This document shows, piece by piece, positions 14,680-25,039 of a stretch of 36,652 nt of DNA (position 1 is its first letter; each line of letters opens with the position of its first letter). The translations under genes were made by a program, and so were the position numbers. Under the pieces are notes generated by a model. The model had not been told where the DNA came from. It ran no database searches and saw nothing but the letters and a program-made list of their open reading frames with translations. The stretch spans positions 1 to 36,652 of the forward strand of contig ONPE01000005.1 of NCBI GenBank assembly GCA_900319615.1, given 5' to 3'. This DNA is from an uncultured Eubacteriales bacterium (GTDB lineage: Bacteria > Bacillota > Clostridia > Oscillospirales > Acutalibacteraceae).

Positions 14680-17600
14680 TCAGAACAGGCTCATCTGCGC
14701 CGTTTCGGGCAGATCGCCGAAAGCGCCGCATTCCTTGAGGGTCTCAACGACCGCCTTTGTTACCTTGGCGCGGTTGATAACGTCGTCTATACACAGATAC
14801 TCGCCCTGTTTTGCAGCCTGAGCGAGAGATAAAGCCGCGCTCTCCCCTACTCCGGTGAGCGAGCAGAACGGCAGACGTATCTTACCGTCTTCGATGACGA
14901 ATTTCTTCGCCTCACTTTTGTAGATGTCTACGGGCAGGACCTCTATGCCGCGCGCGAGCATCTCGTTCATTATCTGCAGCATCGGCACCTCTGCCTTATC
15001 CTTGGCGGAGGCTTCAAAGCCCTTTTCCTCGATGCTTTTGATCTTGCTGCGCACGGCGTCCCTGCCTTTTAGCAAAGTTGCTCCGTCGAAGTTATCGTTG
15101 CGAACGGTGAAGTACGCCGCGTAGAACGCGAGGGGCTTGTGCACCTTGTACCAACCCAGACGAAGCGCGGATATCATATATGCCGCGGCGTGAGCCTTGG
15201 GGAACATATACTTTATCTTCATGCAGGAGTCGATGTACCACTGAGGTACGTCGTGCTCCTTCATGGCGTTCAGGTGCTCTTCGGTGAGCATCTTGGTAGC
15301 CTTGCCCTTACGCACGATCTCCATGATCTTGAACGCCATAGACGGATCGAGCCCCTTGTGCATAAGGTAGGTCATGATCGAATCTCGCGTACCGATGACC
15401 TCCGAGATAGTGCAGGTGCCGTCCTTGATCAGGTCGGCGGCGTTGCCTATCCATACGTCGGTGCCGTGAGAAAGACCCGATATCTGCAACAGGTCGGTGA
15501 AGGTCTTGGGCTTGGACTCTACGAGCATCTGACGCACAAAGGAGGTGCCAAGCTCCGGCAGAGCGAAGGTGCCGGTGAGCGAGTCTATATCCTCGGGCGT
15601 GACGCCGAGAGCATCGGGCGAGGTGAACAGCGACATGACGTCCGGGTCGCTCATGCTGACGTCCATGACCGGGATGCCGGTGTTCTCTTCAAGATAGTGA
15701 TATATGGTGGGGACATCATGACCGAGCTCGTCGAGCTTGGTGATGGTGTCGTGTATCGAATGGAAGTCGAAATGTGTCGTTATATTGTCGGAGTCGCTCT
15801 TATCCGCCGGATGCTGGACGGGACAGAAGTCATAGACCTCCATGCCTCTCGGCACGACGACCATGCCGCCGGGATGCTGACCCGTCGTGCGTTTTACGCC
15901 GGTACAGCCGATGGCGAGACGGTTCATCTCAGCCTTGCGGAAAGTGCGGTTGTGTTCCTCGCAGTATTTCTTGACATACCCGTAGGCGGTCTTGTCGGCG
16001 ACGGTGGATATCGTACCGGCTTTAAAGACGTTCTCACGCCCGAAAAGCTCCTCTGTATAGCGGTGCGATGCGCTCTGCTGCTCACCGCTGAAGTTGAGGT
16101 CGATATCGGGTACCTTGTCGCCCTTGAAGCCGAGGAAGGTCTCAAAGGGTATCTCGTGACCGTCGCGCTCCATCGGAGTGCCGCAGTCGGGGCAATCCTT
16201 GGGAGGCATATCAAAGCCGGAGCCGTATTCGCCGTGCTCGAAGAAGATGCTCTTTTTGCACTTGGGGCACAGATAATGCGGACACAGCGGATTGACCTCG
16301 GAAATACCGGACATAGTGGCGACGAAGGATGAACCGACGGAACCTCGCGAGCCGACCAGATAGCCGTGCTTCTCGCTGTCGGCGACCAGCTTCTGAGCGG
16401 TCATGTACAGAACCGAGAAGCCGTATTTCGTGATAGAATTGAGCTCCTTGTCAAGCCGCGCCTTTACGATCTCGGGCAGCGGATCGCCGTATTTGTCCTT
16501 GGCTCTCTGCCAGGTGATGGAGGTAAGCTGCTCCTCCGCACCCTCGATAAACGGCGGAAAATTGCCCGTGGGTATCGGGCGGACATAGTCGCACATATCG
16601 GCGATCTTGTTTGTGTTGTCGATGACGACCTCCTCCGCCCTGTCGCCGAGATAGGCGAACTCCTCGAGCATCTCCGCAGTGGTGCGGAAGTACAGCGGAG
16701 CCTGCTCCTCCGCATCGTCGAAGCCCTGAGCCGCCATGAGAATCATACGGTAGTCTGCGTCGTGCGGATCCATGAAGTGGACGTCGCAAGTAGCGACCAC
16801 GGGCTTGCCGAGCTTATCGCCTAAAGCTAAAATGCGGCGGTTGACGCTCTGCAAGTGCTCTTCATCCCTGAAAGCTCCCTCGCGAAGCAAGAAACGGTTG
16901 TTGCCCGAGGGCTGAATCTCGAGATAGTCATAGAACGAAGCTATGCGCTCGATATCCTCCTCTGAGCTGTTGTGCAGGATGGCGCGGTACAGCTCGCCCG
17001 CCTCGCACGCCGAGCCTATTATCAGACCCTCGCGGTGCTTTATCAGCTCGCTCTTGGGTATGCGAGGACGGCGGTGGAAGTAGTTAAGATGCGAATATGA
17101 GATCAGTTTATACAGGTTCTTGAGACCTGTTTGATTCTTTACAAGAATTATCTGATGGTATGTATTCAGTTTTTTATAGTCGCCGCCGACGATCTTCTCC
17201 CTCATCTGATCGAGATCGTGAACATCGTGATCCTTTTCGAGCAGACGTATCATATTGAGGAAAATATTGGTCAGCATCTCTGCGTCGTCGACCGCACGGT
17301 GGTGGTTGAACTTGCCGAGCCTGAAATGCTTGGCGAGAGTATCCAGCTTCACGTTGAAAAGCTCGGGCAGGATATTACGCGCGATCGCGACGGTATCGAC
17401 CGAAGTATAGTTGTATTCGATGCCGAAGTCCGAGCACGCCTTGCGGATGAAACCGCAGTCGAACGGCGCGTTGTGCGCAACGAGAACCGCGTCGCCGCAG
17501 AAATCGAGGAAGCTCCTGACAGCCTGCTCCTGCGACGGAGCGCCCTTTACCATGCTGTCGGTTATGCCGGTGAGCTGGACTATCTTAGCCGGGATAGGAC

Positions 17601-19052
17601 GCTCGGGATCGGCAAAGGTCGAGAAGCTGTCGACGATCATGCCGTCCTTTATCTTCACGGCGCCGATCTCGGTGATCTTGTCGTTGGTGGCGTACAGTCC
17701 GGTTGTCTCGAGGTCGAAACACACAAAGGTGCCGTCGAGCCCCATATTTGCCTTACCCTCTACAGGAGTGCAGAGGTCGTCGATAAAATACGCCTCGGTG
17801 CCGTAGATGACCTTGATCTCTTTACCGTTGCGCTCGAGGCCCTCAGCGGAATTCATAGCGTCGGGGAACGCCTGCGCCACGCCGTGATCGGTGATAGCTA
17901 CGGCGGTGTGACCGAAATCAGCTGCGCGCTTTACCAGCTTGCCAGCCTCGGTGATAGCGTCCATCTGGCTCATGTTGGTGTGCAGATGGAGCTCCACTCG
18001 CTTCTTGGGCGCTTTGTCGACTACTTCGACCTTCTTGACAAAAGATATCGACTTTGCCGAGATGATCGTATCGCCGGCAAATTTATCGAATTCCACATCG
18101 CCGGAAACGATGATGGTAGAGCCTTTTTTTACGCCCTCGAGCACCGCGCAGTTCTGCACGCTGTCGAAAACCTTAACGGTGACGGAGCCGGTGTAGTCGG
18201 TTATATCGAAGTTGATGATGTTCTTGTCGCCGGATTTGGTGACCTTGGTCTCACACGCGAAGACGTCGCCCCATACGGTCGCCTTGCCGGTATCGTAGGC
18301 GATCTTCTCTATCGGCATCAGCTTGCCCTTTGTCACCCTGCCGTAGATCGGCTTGACGGTGGAGGGGATGATCTGCGGATAGAGATACTTGCCCTTGCGT
18401 ACCTCGATCTCGGATACGACGCCGTTCTTCTCCGACTCGGAGTCGGTGCGCTCTTCACCCTCAAAGAGTTTGGTCAGCTCGTCGAGCTTTTGGCGGTCGA
18501 TCTTCTTCTGCGCGTTGTCGATGCTGTCGGTGAACTGCTTATCATCAGCCTGTCGGTGAACTGCTTATCATCAGCATTCAGCTCTGTCACGCCGGAATAG
18601 GTGATCTCGAACCTCAGCCCGAACTCGCTGTATATCAGGTCGCTCAGAAGCATATCGAATTCCTTAGCCTGCAACAGAGCGGCGCCGCCGTGTGCGAGCG
18701 TGATATTCAGCCTGTCGTCGCCCTCGCGCTCAAGAACAGCGTCGTTGAGCGTACCGTTCAGGCTTGGATTATTCTGCCTGAGAGCCTCGACAAGCTCGTC
18801 AAAGTAGGCTGTATCGAAGGCTTCGCGCGGATACTTGGGATAGATGACCACCCTGTCGACGCCGATCTCAGCCTTGGCTATACGCTCCTGAGCCTCGAAG
18901 ATCGAGCGCCTCGTAAGAAGATATTCGGAGTATACTTCTATATTCAGTATTCGTCTTTCTTTGTTTATACGGATATTTTTCACCGCTGCCTCGGCAAGCG
19001 AGCCGTCGAGCTCGACCGAATACGGTGAAAAGACTTCGCCGAGTTTAATCAT
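14680..19052 (-). pseudogene. polC: DNA polymerase III PolC-type alpha subunit, frameshifted by tandem duplication
   Basis: PolC is the essential replicative polymerase of low-GC Firmicutes. The N-terminal frame (18474-19052) starts at an ATG preceded by AAAGGTG. The remaining frame ends at 14680 and holds an OB-fold, PHP motif VELHLHTNMSQMD, a DEDD proofreading exonuclease (FDLETTGL, HNAPFDCGF, HHRAVDDAEM), zinc-type cysteines CPKCKK...CPDCG, the polymerase Asp motif DIDLNFSGEQQ, and the PGGMVVVP block. An exact 26-bp duplication (18524-18575) joins them out of frame. The two frame origins differ by 716 nt; 716 minus 26 is 690, divisible by three, so deleting one copy gives 1448 residues, the usual size. 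The downstream frame has an ATG at 18336, but a protein begun there lacks about 230 N-terminal residues. An assembly error, a mixed population or a true mutation are all possible. Confidence 0.95.
18524..18575. repeat. Exact 26-bp tandem duplication inside polC
   Basis: Copies 18524-18549 and 18550-18575 are identical, beginning CTGTCGGTGAAC and ending ATCATCAGC. The length is not a multiple of three and breaks the reading frame. Confidence 0.97.
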
Positions 19053-19073
19053 TCATACACCTTTCAAAAGTAA

Positions 19074-20117
19074 TCAGAGCTTGTCTACCTCTTCGAGAAG
19101 TCTGTCGATCAGCTCGCTTTCGGGAACCTTGCAGATTATCTCGCCCTTTTTGAAGATAAGCCCCATGCCGTCGCCGCCGGCTATACCGATGTCGGCTTCC
19201 TTAGCCTCGCCGGGACCGTTCACAATACAGCCCATGACCGCGACGGTGATGTTTTTATCGCAATCCCGCAGGCGTTCCTCAGCCTCGCGGGCAAGTGAAA
19301 TCAAATCTATTTTCGTTCTTCCGCAGGTCGGACAGGATACGAAGCGCACTCCCCCATCTCCCATGCCTAAAGCCTTCAGGATATCCTTGGCGGCATAGAC
19401 CTCTTCTACCGGGTCGTCCGTCAGAGAAACGCGGATAGTATCGCCGATGCCGTCTGCCAAAAGCGCACCGATACCGACGGCTGATTTGATGATGCCCATG
19501 CGCTTGGTGCCTGCCTCGGTAACGCCGAGATGCAGCGGATAATCGCACTGCTGAGCAGCCAGACGGTACGCCTGTATCATCGTGGTGACGTCGGAAGACT
19601 TCATCGACAGCACTATATCGGTGAAGTCGAATTTTTCCAGAAGAGAAGCGTGATACAAAGCGCTGTCGCAAAGCGCCTGTGCGGTCGGATGACCGTATTT
19701 CTCGAGTATATGCTTCTCCAGCGAGCCGGAGTTCACGCCTATGCGGATGGGGATATTCTTGGCTATGCAGGCGTCGGCGACCGCCTTGACGCGGCTGTCG
19801 TCGCCTATATTGCCGGGATTGATCCTTATCTTATCGACCCCTGCGGCTATGGATTCAAGAGCTAACTTGTAGTTGAAGTGGATATCGGCGACTATCGGCA
19901 CGCTCACGGCTTCTTTGAGAGCCGCTATGAGCCTTACGGCGTCGGAATCCGGGACCGCCGCGCGGATGATCTCACAGCCAGCAGCTTCAAGCTGCTTTGC
20001 CTGAGCCACCGAGCCCTCGATATCCGAGGCGGGTCTGTTGAGCATCGACTGGACGGTCACCTTGGCGCCGCCGCCGATCTTTGTATTCAATGCGGTAACA
20101 GATAGTTTACTGCTCAC
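19074..20117 (-). CDS. ispG: 4-hydroxy-3-methylbut-2-enyl diphosphate synthase (flavodoxin)
   Basis: IspG (GcpE) makes HMBPP from methylerythritol cyclodiphosphate in the MEP isoprenoid pathway using a 4Fe-4S cluster. The 347-residue protein shows VTVQSMLNRP, the barrel segments VADIHFNYKLAL and KIRINPGNIG, and cluster ligands C262 and C265 (SCPTCGRTKID), C297 and E304 (MGCIVNGPGEAKEADIG). The start is GTG (20115-20117); its ribosome site GGAGG lies within the last codons of rseP, one base away, so translation is probably coupled. dxr, an earlier step of the same pathway, is two genes upstream. Confidence 0.97.
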   Translation of the reverse strand: MSSKLSVTALNTKIGGGAKVTVQSMLNRPASDIEGSVAQAKQLEAAGCEIIRAAVPDSDAVRLIAALKEAVSVPIVADIHFNYKLALESIAAGVDKIRINPGNIGDDSRVKAVADACIAKNIPIRIGVNSGSLEKHILEKYGHPTAQALCDSALYHASLLEKFDFTDIVLSMKSSDVTTMIQAYRLAAQQCDYPLHLGVTEAGTKRMGIIKSAVGIGALLADGIGDTIRVSLTDDPVEEVYAAKDILKALGMGDGGVRFVSCPTCGRTKIDLISLAREAEERLRDCDKNITVAVMGCIVNGPGEAKEADIGIAGGDGMGLIFKKGEIICKVPESELIDRLLEEVDKL

Positions 20118-20118
20118 G

Positions 20119-21480
20119 TTAACCTCCGCTTATGATCTTCCATACGTCCTTGACCGCTATGACAGCCGATAATCCGAGCAGCAGCACAAGACCGACGGCG
20201 TTGATAGCCGACTCGACCCTGCGCGGCACAGGCTTGCGGAATATCCACTCTATAAGCAGCATCAGGAACCTTCCGCCGTCAAGCGCCGGGAACGGAAGCA
20301 TATTTACTATACCTAAGTTGATGGTGATGACCATCATGATATAAACGATAGAATTGACAGCCGAGCCGAAGCCGGAGGTACGCAGACTCTCGCCTGCAAC
20401 CTCGGTTATTGCCGAAGCAATACCCACGGGACCGGACATATCGTTAAGGCTGAACTGCCCCTTGATAAGACCGATCAGGCTGCCCCATACCATGCGCACG
20501 ACAGATACCGTGGACATGAAAGTCTGGCTGATCACTGTGCCGATGTTCTTCTCGATCGGCTCGACATAAAAGTCGATCTGCAGCTGAGGAGTATCGTCGT
20601 CGGCGCTCTTTTTGACCGTGAGAAGGTCGACGTCCTTCAGCCCTACCCTGTTGCCGTCGCGGATGACGGTCATATCGGTACGGTAGCGCTGACGCTTGTC
20701 GCGTATCTCTATCTCGGGGATATCTTTAGATACCTCTTTACCGGCGGCTGTCGCCAGCTTATTATAGTAATCTGAGAAGATACTGTAAGCCGCTTCCTTG
20801 CTGTCTGTGTCGGCGATCTTTGACTGAGCCTCGTTGATCAGCTTCATCATCTCTGTGCTCTGCTCATCGGTCGTGTTTTCGTCGACGAGCTCTGCAGCAC
20901 GAACATAGAGATCGTAGGAGCAATCCTCTTTATAAACGCTCAGCTCGCTGCCGTCGACCTCGGTGACGGGCAGAGTGAACAGAGCAAACGAAAAGTCGGT
21001 AGAAGTATTCACCGCGTAACCGTTGATATCGACGATCTTATCCCCCTCCTTAAGTCCGGTAACGGCAGAGAAGGAATTCGCCGAGAACTGCGATATCGTA
21101 GTAGAAGTAAAGTTCTCCTGCGGCAGCAGAGTTATCAGCATCAGCACCAGTCCGAGCAGGATGTTCATGACTGCGCCCGCTATGATAACTATCATGCGCT
21201 TCCATATTTTCGCATTATTAAAGGCTCGGGGATTTTCGCTGTCCTCGTCCTCGCCCTCCATGGCGCAGTAGCCGCCTATGGGAAAAAGACGAAGCGAATA
21301 GGTCGTCTCCCCTTTTGTGAAGCTGAACAGCTTGGGACCCATACCCAAAGCAAATTCGTTCACCTTGATGCCGCTCTTTTTAGCGGCGATAAAATGTCCG
21401 CCCTCATGCACAAAAATAATCAGTTCAAACAGCGCTACCGCAATAATAATCAGCGCTATCGTGGTCAGTACGGTGATAAT
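20119..21480 (-). CDS. rseP: RseP/RasP-type site-2 intramembrane metalloprotease; start codon unclear
   Basis: Site-2 proteases cleave membrane-bound regulators such as anti-sigma factors. The zinc motif HEGGH, the partial PDZ (GLKEGDKIVDINGY) and the second metal-binding segment NMLPFPALDGGRFLM are present. The first possible standard start is GTG at 21409-21411, directly before HEGGH, which would remove the first membrane helix. The same frame stays open upstream to a TAA at 21493-21495 and encodes ITVLTTIALIIIAVALFEL, clearly that helix, but contains no ATG, GTG or TTG. GGAGATGAT is placed as a ribosome site for an ATT codon at 21478-21480, so I extend to there. A one-base loss next to an ATG at 21482-21484 is the alternative. 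Confidence 0.88.
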   Translation of the reverse strand: MITVLTTIALIIIAVALFELIIFVHEGGHFIAAKKSGIKVNEFALGMGPKLFSFTKGETTYSLRLFPIGGYCAMEGEDEDSENPRAFNNAKIWKRMIVIIAGAVMNILLGLVLMLITLLPQENFTSTTISQFSANSFSAVTGLKEGDKIVDINGYAVNTSTDFSFALFTLPVTEVDGSELSVYKEDCSYDLYVRAAELVDENTTDEQSTEMMKLINEAQSKIADTDSKEAAYSIFSDYYNKLATAAGKEVSKDIPEIEIRDKRQRYRTDMTVIRDGNRVGLKDVDLLTVKKSADDDTPQLQIDFYVEPIEKNIGTVISQTFMSTVSVVRMVWGSLIGLIKGQFSLNDMSGPVGIASAITEVAGESLRTSGFGSAVNSIVYIMMVITINLGIVNMLPFPALDGGRFLMLLIEWIFRKPVPRRVESAINAVGLVLLLGLSAVIAVKDVWKIISGG

Positions 21481-21492
21481 ATCATCTCCAGA

Positions 21493-22641
21493 TTAAATGT
21501 TATTATATACAAATTCCCGCGCGCGTATGTCGGCGTCGAGAACGTCGTCAAGGCAACCTGCCCTGCCGACCTTGACCTCGTCCAGCGAAGCGGATACAAG
21601 CTCGCCGATATCGAGGAAGGATATCTTGTTTTGTCTGAACAGGAGGTTCGCGACCTCGTTCGCGCCGTTGGCGACAGCCGGATAAAGACCGCCCAGCTTC
21701 ATCGCGCGCTTACACGCAGAAAGGCACTTGAAGGTCTTGTCGTCGGCGCTGTAGAATGTCATCTGCGAGAGCTTTGTCCAGTCGATCTCGGCTACAGGCG
21801 ACTCATATCTCTCGGGATAGGTGATCGCGTACTGTATCGGGATACGCATATCGGGCAGACCGAGCTGTGCGAGGATCGAGTTGTCGGTGAACTCTATCAT
21901 CGAGTGGATGATGCTCTCTCGGTGGACGACGACCTCGATATCGTCGGGATCGGTATCGAACAGCCACGCCGCCTCGATGATCTCGAGACCCTTGTTCATC
22001 ATGGTAGCAGAGTCGATGGTTATTTTTGCGCCCATCGACCAGTTCGGATGAGCGAGCGCCTGATTGACCGTTACGTCCTTCAGCTCCTCTGTGGTTTTAC
22101 CGAAGAACGGGCCGCCGGACGCAGTCAGCAGTATCTTTTTGAGAGCCTTTTGCTCAGGTGCCGCCTGCAGGCACTGGAAGATCGCGCTGTGCTCGCTGTC
22201 TACGGGCAGCAGCTTCACTCCGTTTTCCTTAACGGCGCTCATGACAAGCTCGCCGCCGGCTACCAGAGTTTCTTTATTCGCGAAGGCTATATCCTTCTTA
22301 GCCTTGATCGCTTCGAGGGTCGGAGCCAAGCCGACCATGCCGACCACGGCGTTCACGAGAACATCCGAGGAGTCGCGGCATATCTCGAGCATACCGTCCA
22401 TGCCGCTGAGTATCTTGGTTGAAGTGTCGGCGACCCTGAGTTTGAGCTCCTTCGCCTTTTCTTCATCGACGACCGCGGCGACCTCGGGCTTGAACTCGCG
22501 TATCTGCTCCTCGAGCAGGTCGATGCTGCCGTGAGCGGATAATGCCGTGATGTTTAATCCGAGCTTTCGGACGACGTCGAGCGTCTGTGTGCCGATAGAG
22601 CCTGTTGAGCCCAGTATTGAAATATTCCTGTTCTTAATCAT
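21493..22641 (-). CDS. dxr: 1-deoxy-D-xylulose 5-phosphate reductoisomerase
   Basis: Dxr (IspC) converts DXP to MEP, the committed step of the MEP pathway. The 382-residue protein starts ISILGSTGSIGTQTLDV (NADPH binding) and contains ANKETLVAGGE, metal- and substrate-binding PVDSEHSAIFQCL, TASGGPFFG, and WSMGAKITIDSATMMNKGLE. Length is normal. The ATG at 22641 has no recognisable Shine-Dalgarno: the 20 bases after cdsA are AT-only apart from a GATC. Translation may depend on coupling to cdsA. Confidence 0.97.
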   Translation of the reverse strand: MIKNRNISILGSTGSIGTQTLDVVRKLGLNITALSAHGSIDLLEEQIREFKPEVAAVVDEEKAKELKLRVADTSTKILSGMDGMLEICRDSSDVLVNAVVGMVGLAPTLEAIKAKKDIAFANKETLVAGGELVMSAVKENGVKLLPVDSEHSAIFQCLQAAPEQKALKKILLTASGGPFFGKTTEELKDVTVNQALAHPNWSMGAKITIDSATMMNKGLEIIEAAWLFDTDPDDIEVVVHRESIIHSMIEFTDNSILAQLGLPDMRIPIQYAITYPERYESPVAEIDWTKLSQMTFYSADDKTFKCLSACKRAMKLGGLYPAVANGANEVANLLFRQNKISFLDIGELVSASLDEVKVGRAGCLDDVLDADIRAREFVYNNI

Positions 22642-22661
22642 AGATCAATTATTTTAATAAA

Positions 22662-23477
22662 TTATAAACAAAGATAAAAGAATCTTGAGAAAATATAGAC
22701 TACCGGTATACAGAATACGACCGAATCGAAGCGGTCGAGCAGACCGCCGTGACCGGGCATTATCGAACCGAAGTCCTTGATCTTACAGCTTCTCTTCAAT
22801 ACCGAGAAGGTAAGATCGCCGAAGATGGAAACTACCGAGTTGATCACGCCGACTATCAGAATAATGCCGTAGTACATGGTGACGTTGCCGTAGATCAGCT
22901 TGAAGATCAAGCCGATCAGCAGGGCTGTCAGAGTACCGCTGATAACGCCGCCTACAGCGCCCTCTACGGTCTTGTTGGGGCTGATCTCGGGACACAGCTT
23001 ATGCTTGCCGAAGTAGTTGCCGACGAAGTACGCGCCGCTGTCCGCAAGCCATGGTATACCGAGCGTCAAGACTAACCAGAACGCCGTGTGACTGCTGTCC
23101 TCCCAAACGATGATATTAAGCGCCGAGAGCGATACCGAAAACAGAACTACTCCGAATACCGAGAACAAAACATCCTCGGTGCCGATGGTCTTGTGGAACA
23201 CGACCGACAGCACGCACATACCGAAAACGAACAGGAACAGCGGTATCATCCACGCCTTAGTCATCGACAGCATGGGTATCAGCACCGCGAACACCAGACA
23301 GGGTATGAACAGCTTCATATCCTTGTTCAGTTTCTTTGCGGAAAGATATTCTCCGCAAAGCAGAACGTTGACCAACGCGAGCGCTATAGTCACTATTATG
23401 CTGTAAAACGAGCCTAATATGATCAGAGTGATCGCTATCACCGTGGCGATGCCCGCTGAAATCAATCTCGTTTTCAT
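22662..23477 (-). CDS. cdsA: Phosphatidate cytidylyltransferase
   Basis: CdsA forms CDP-diacylglycerol from CTP and phosphatidate for phospholipid synthesis. The 271-residue integral membrane protein has about seven or eight helices and ends with the signature LKRSCKIKDFGSIMPGHGG followed by LLDRFD, plus the upstream motif SPNKTVEGAVGG. I choose the ATG at 23477 because AGGAGG lies six bases before it; the ATG two codons earlier touches the ribosome site. It lies between uppS and dxr, as in many Firmicutes. Confidence 0.96.
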   Translation of the reverse strand: MKTRLISAGIATVIAITLIILGSFYSIIVTIALALVNVLLCGEYLSAKKLNKDMKLFIPCLVFAVLIPMLSMTKAWMIPLFLFVFGMCVLSVVFHKTIGTEDVLFSVFGVVLFSVSLSALNIIVWEDSSHTAFWLVLTLGIPWLADSGAYFVGNYFGKHKLCPEISPNKTVEGAVGGVISGTLTALLIGLIFKLIYGNVTMYYGIILIVGVINSVVSIFGDLTFSVLKRSCKIKDFGSIMPGHGGLLDRFDSVVFCIPVVYIFSRFFYLCL

Positions 23478-23507
23478 CTCCATCCTCCTAACAACAGACC
23501 TTTTTGC

Positions 23508-24254
23508 CTATACTCCTCCGAAGCGGCGGTTGCGCTTAGCATATTCTATAAGCGCGGCGTCGAGGTCTTTTTCTTTAAAATCAGGCCAGAGCACATCCAT
23601 GATTACATACTCGGCATATGCGCTCTGCCACAAAAGGAAGTTCGAGGTGCGGTTCTCACCGCTGGGTCTGATGATCAGATCGGGATCGGGCTCCCCTTTG
23701 GTATACAGATGATCCGAGACCATCTGCTCGTCGATATCGTCGGGCTTGACGGTACCGTCGGCGACCTTTTGCGCGATATCGCGCATGGCGTGTATCATCT
23801 CGGCTCTGCCGCCGTAGTTCATGGCGATGTTGAGCACCATGCCGTCGCGATCCTTCGACTCAGCCTCGTTCTCCTCCATCAAAGCGAGCAGATCCGGCGA
23901 GAATGCCGAGCGGTCGCCGAGAAAGCGCAGCACTATGCTGTCGTCCTTGAAGTCGCGGATAGCCTCCTGCAGATACTGCTTGAACAGCTTCATCAGCGCG
24001 TCGATCTCGTCCTTGGGGCGGCGCCAGTTCTCGGTAGAGAAGGCGTATACCGTCAGATAGCGGATGCCGATGTCGCTGCAGTAGCGGGCGATCTTGCGGA
24101 AAGTCTGTGCGCCTGCGGTGTGACCTGCGGAACGCGGGAGCCCGCGCTTCTTCGCCCAGCGACCGTTGCCGTCCATGATTATGCCGATGTGCTCGGGCAG
24201 GACGATATCTGAGAGCGTAAGCTCCTGAGGCAGTTTCTTTTTGAAAATAGCCAT
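23508..24254 (-). CDS. uppS: Isoprenyl transferase (undecaprenyl diphosphate synthase)
   Basis: UppS elongates farnesyl diphosphate to undecaprenyl diphosphate, the wall-synthesis lipid carrier. The 248-residue protein shows the catalytic motif IMDGNGRWAKKRGLPRSAGH with Asp28, then YLTVYAFSTENWRRP, LRFLGDR, LNIAMNYGGRAE and DLIIRPSGENRTSNFLLWQ. The ATG is preceded by AGGAGAAAG. A 203-base gap holding 34-bp repeats separates it from frr. Confidence 0.97.
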   Translation of the reverse strand: MAIFKKKLPQELTLSDIVLPEHIGIIMDGNGRWAKKRGLPRSAGHTAGAQTFRKIARYCSDIGIRYLTVYAFSTENWRRPKDEIDALMKLFKQYLQEAIRDFKDDSIVLRFLGDRSAFSPDLLALMEENEAESKDRDGMVLNIAMNYGGRAEMIHAMRDIAQKVADGTVKPDDIDEQMVSDHLYTKGEPDPDLIIRPSGENRTSNFLLWQSAYAEYVIMDVLWPDFKEKDLDAALIEYAKRNRRFGGV

Positions 24255-24323
24255 TATCTTTCTCCTGAAAGAGTTGATTTTTTAACTGTATCTAAACAAT
24301 TGGATGCGCCTTTTAGATCCGTC

Positions 24324-24396
24324 GATTAACAACGTAAAAGATCCATGCTTTTTGACCAGACAGTTAACATCTTAAAAGATCCATGCAGTTTTGACC
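24324..24396. repeat. Two imperfect 34-35 bp direct repeats between frr and uppS
   Basis: Copies 24324-24357 and 24362-24396 share TTAACA, TAAAAGATCCATGC and TTTTGACC, spaced 38-39 bases apart. Partial pieces flank them (TTTTAGATCC at 24311-24320; CGTTAATCAAG near 24400). A third degenerate copy lies at 25900-25928. Together with short flanks they fill most of the 24255-24457 gap, in which I see no gene. Confidence 0.7.
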
Positions 24397-24457
24397 CGCC
24401 GTTAATCAAGGAAAGTAAAAGTATTACGTTTCAAAAGGCGGACAAGAGATGCGCGCA

Positions 24458-25012
24458 TCAGATTTCCATGATCTCTTTCTTTTTCCTGTCGGCGATATCG
24501 TCGATCTCCTTGATGAACTTATCGGTGGATTTCTGGACTTTCTTCTCGCCTTCCTTGAGATCGTCCTCGGTGAGCTCGCCGCTCTTCTTCATAGCCTTGA
24601 GCTTCTCGATGGTATCGCGGCGGACGTTGCGAACCTGGACCTTGCTGTCCTCGGCGATATGAGCGATATCCTTGGCGATCTCTTTACGCTTGTCCTCGGT
24701 GAGGGGCGGGAATATCAGGCGGATGATCTTGCCGTCGTTCTGGGGATTGATACCGACGTCGGACATCTGGATAGCCTTCTCGATAGATCTGAGAGAGGAA
24801 GCGTCGTAGGGCTGGATGACCAGAGTCCTCGCCTCGGTGACGGAGATCGAAGAGAGCTGGTTGATCGGAGTAGGTACGCCGTAGTAATCGACGGTGATCT
24901 TATCCAGTACGGCGGGGTTGGCTCTGCCGGCGCGGATAGACTTGTACTCGTCTACCAGATGGTCGATGCGGCGCTGCATACGCTCGTCGTTCTTCTTTAA
25001 TACTTCTTTCAT
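24458..25012 (-). CDS. frr: Ribosome recycling factor
   Basis: RRF splits post-termination ribosomes together with EF-G. The 184-residue protein has the normal length and domain I/II pattern: GRANPAVLDKITVDYYGVP, TPINQLSSISV, RTLVIQPYD, FPPLTEDKRKEI, and a C-terminal coiled helix ending DDIADRKKKEIMEI. The ATG follows AAAGGAGG. It lies 27 bases after pyrH, its usual neighbour. Confidence 0.98.
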   Translation of the reverse strand: MKEVLKKNDERMQRRIDHLVDEYKSIRAGRANPAVLDKITVDYYGVPTPINQLSSISVTEARTLVIQPYDASSLRSIEKAIQMSDVGINPQNDGKIIRLIFPPLTEDKRKEIAKDIAHIAEDSKVQVRNVRRDTIEKLKAMKKSGELTEDDLKEGEKKVQKSTDKFIKEIDDIADRKKKEIMEI

Positions 25013-25039
25013 GAGAAATCCTCCTTTATATGAAATAAA

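Noticed and set aside
17131..18600. Long plus-strand open frame (489 codons) antisense to polC
   Set aside because: It mirrors the codon pattern of polC and has no recognisable family motif or ribosome site.
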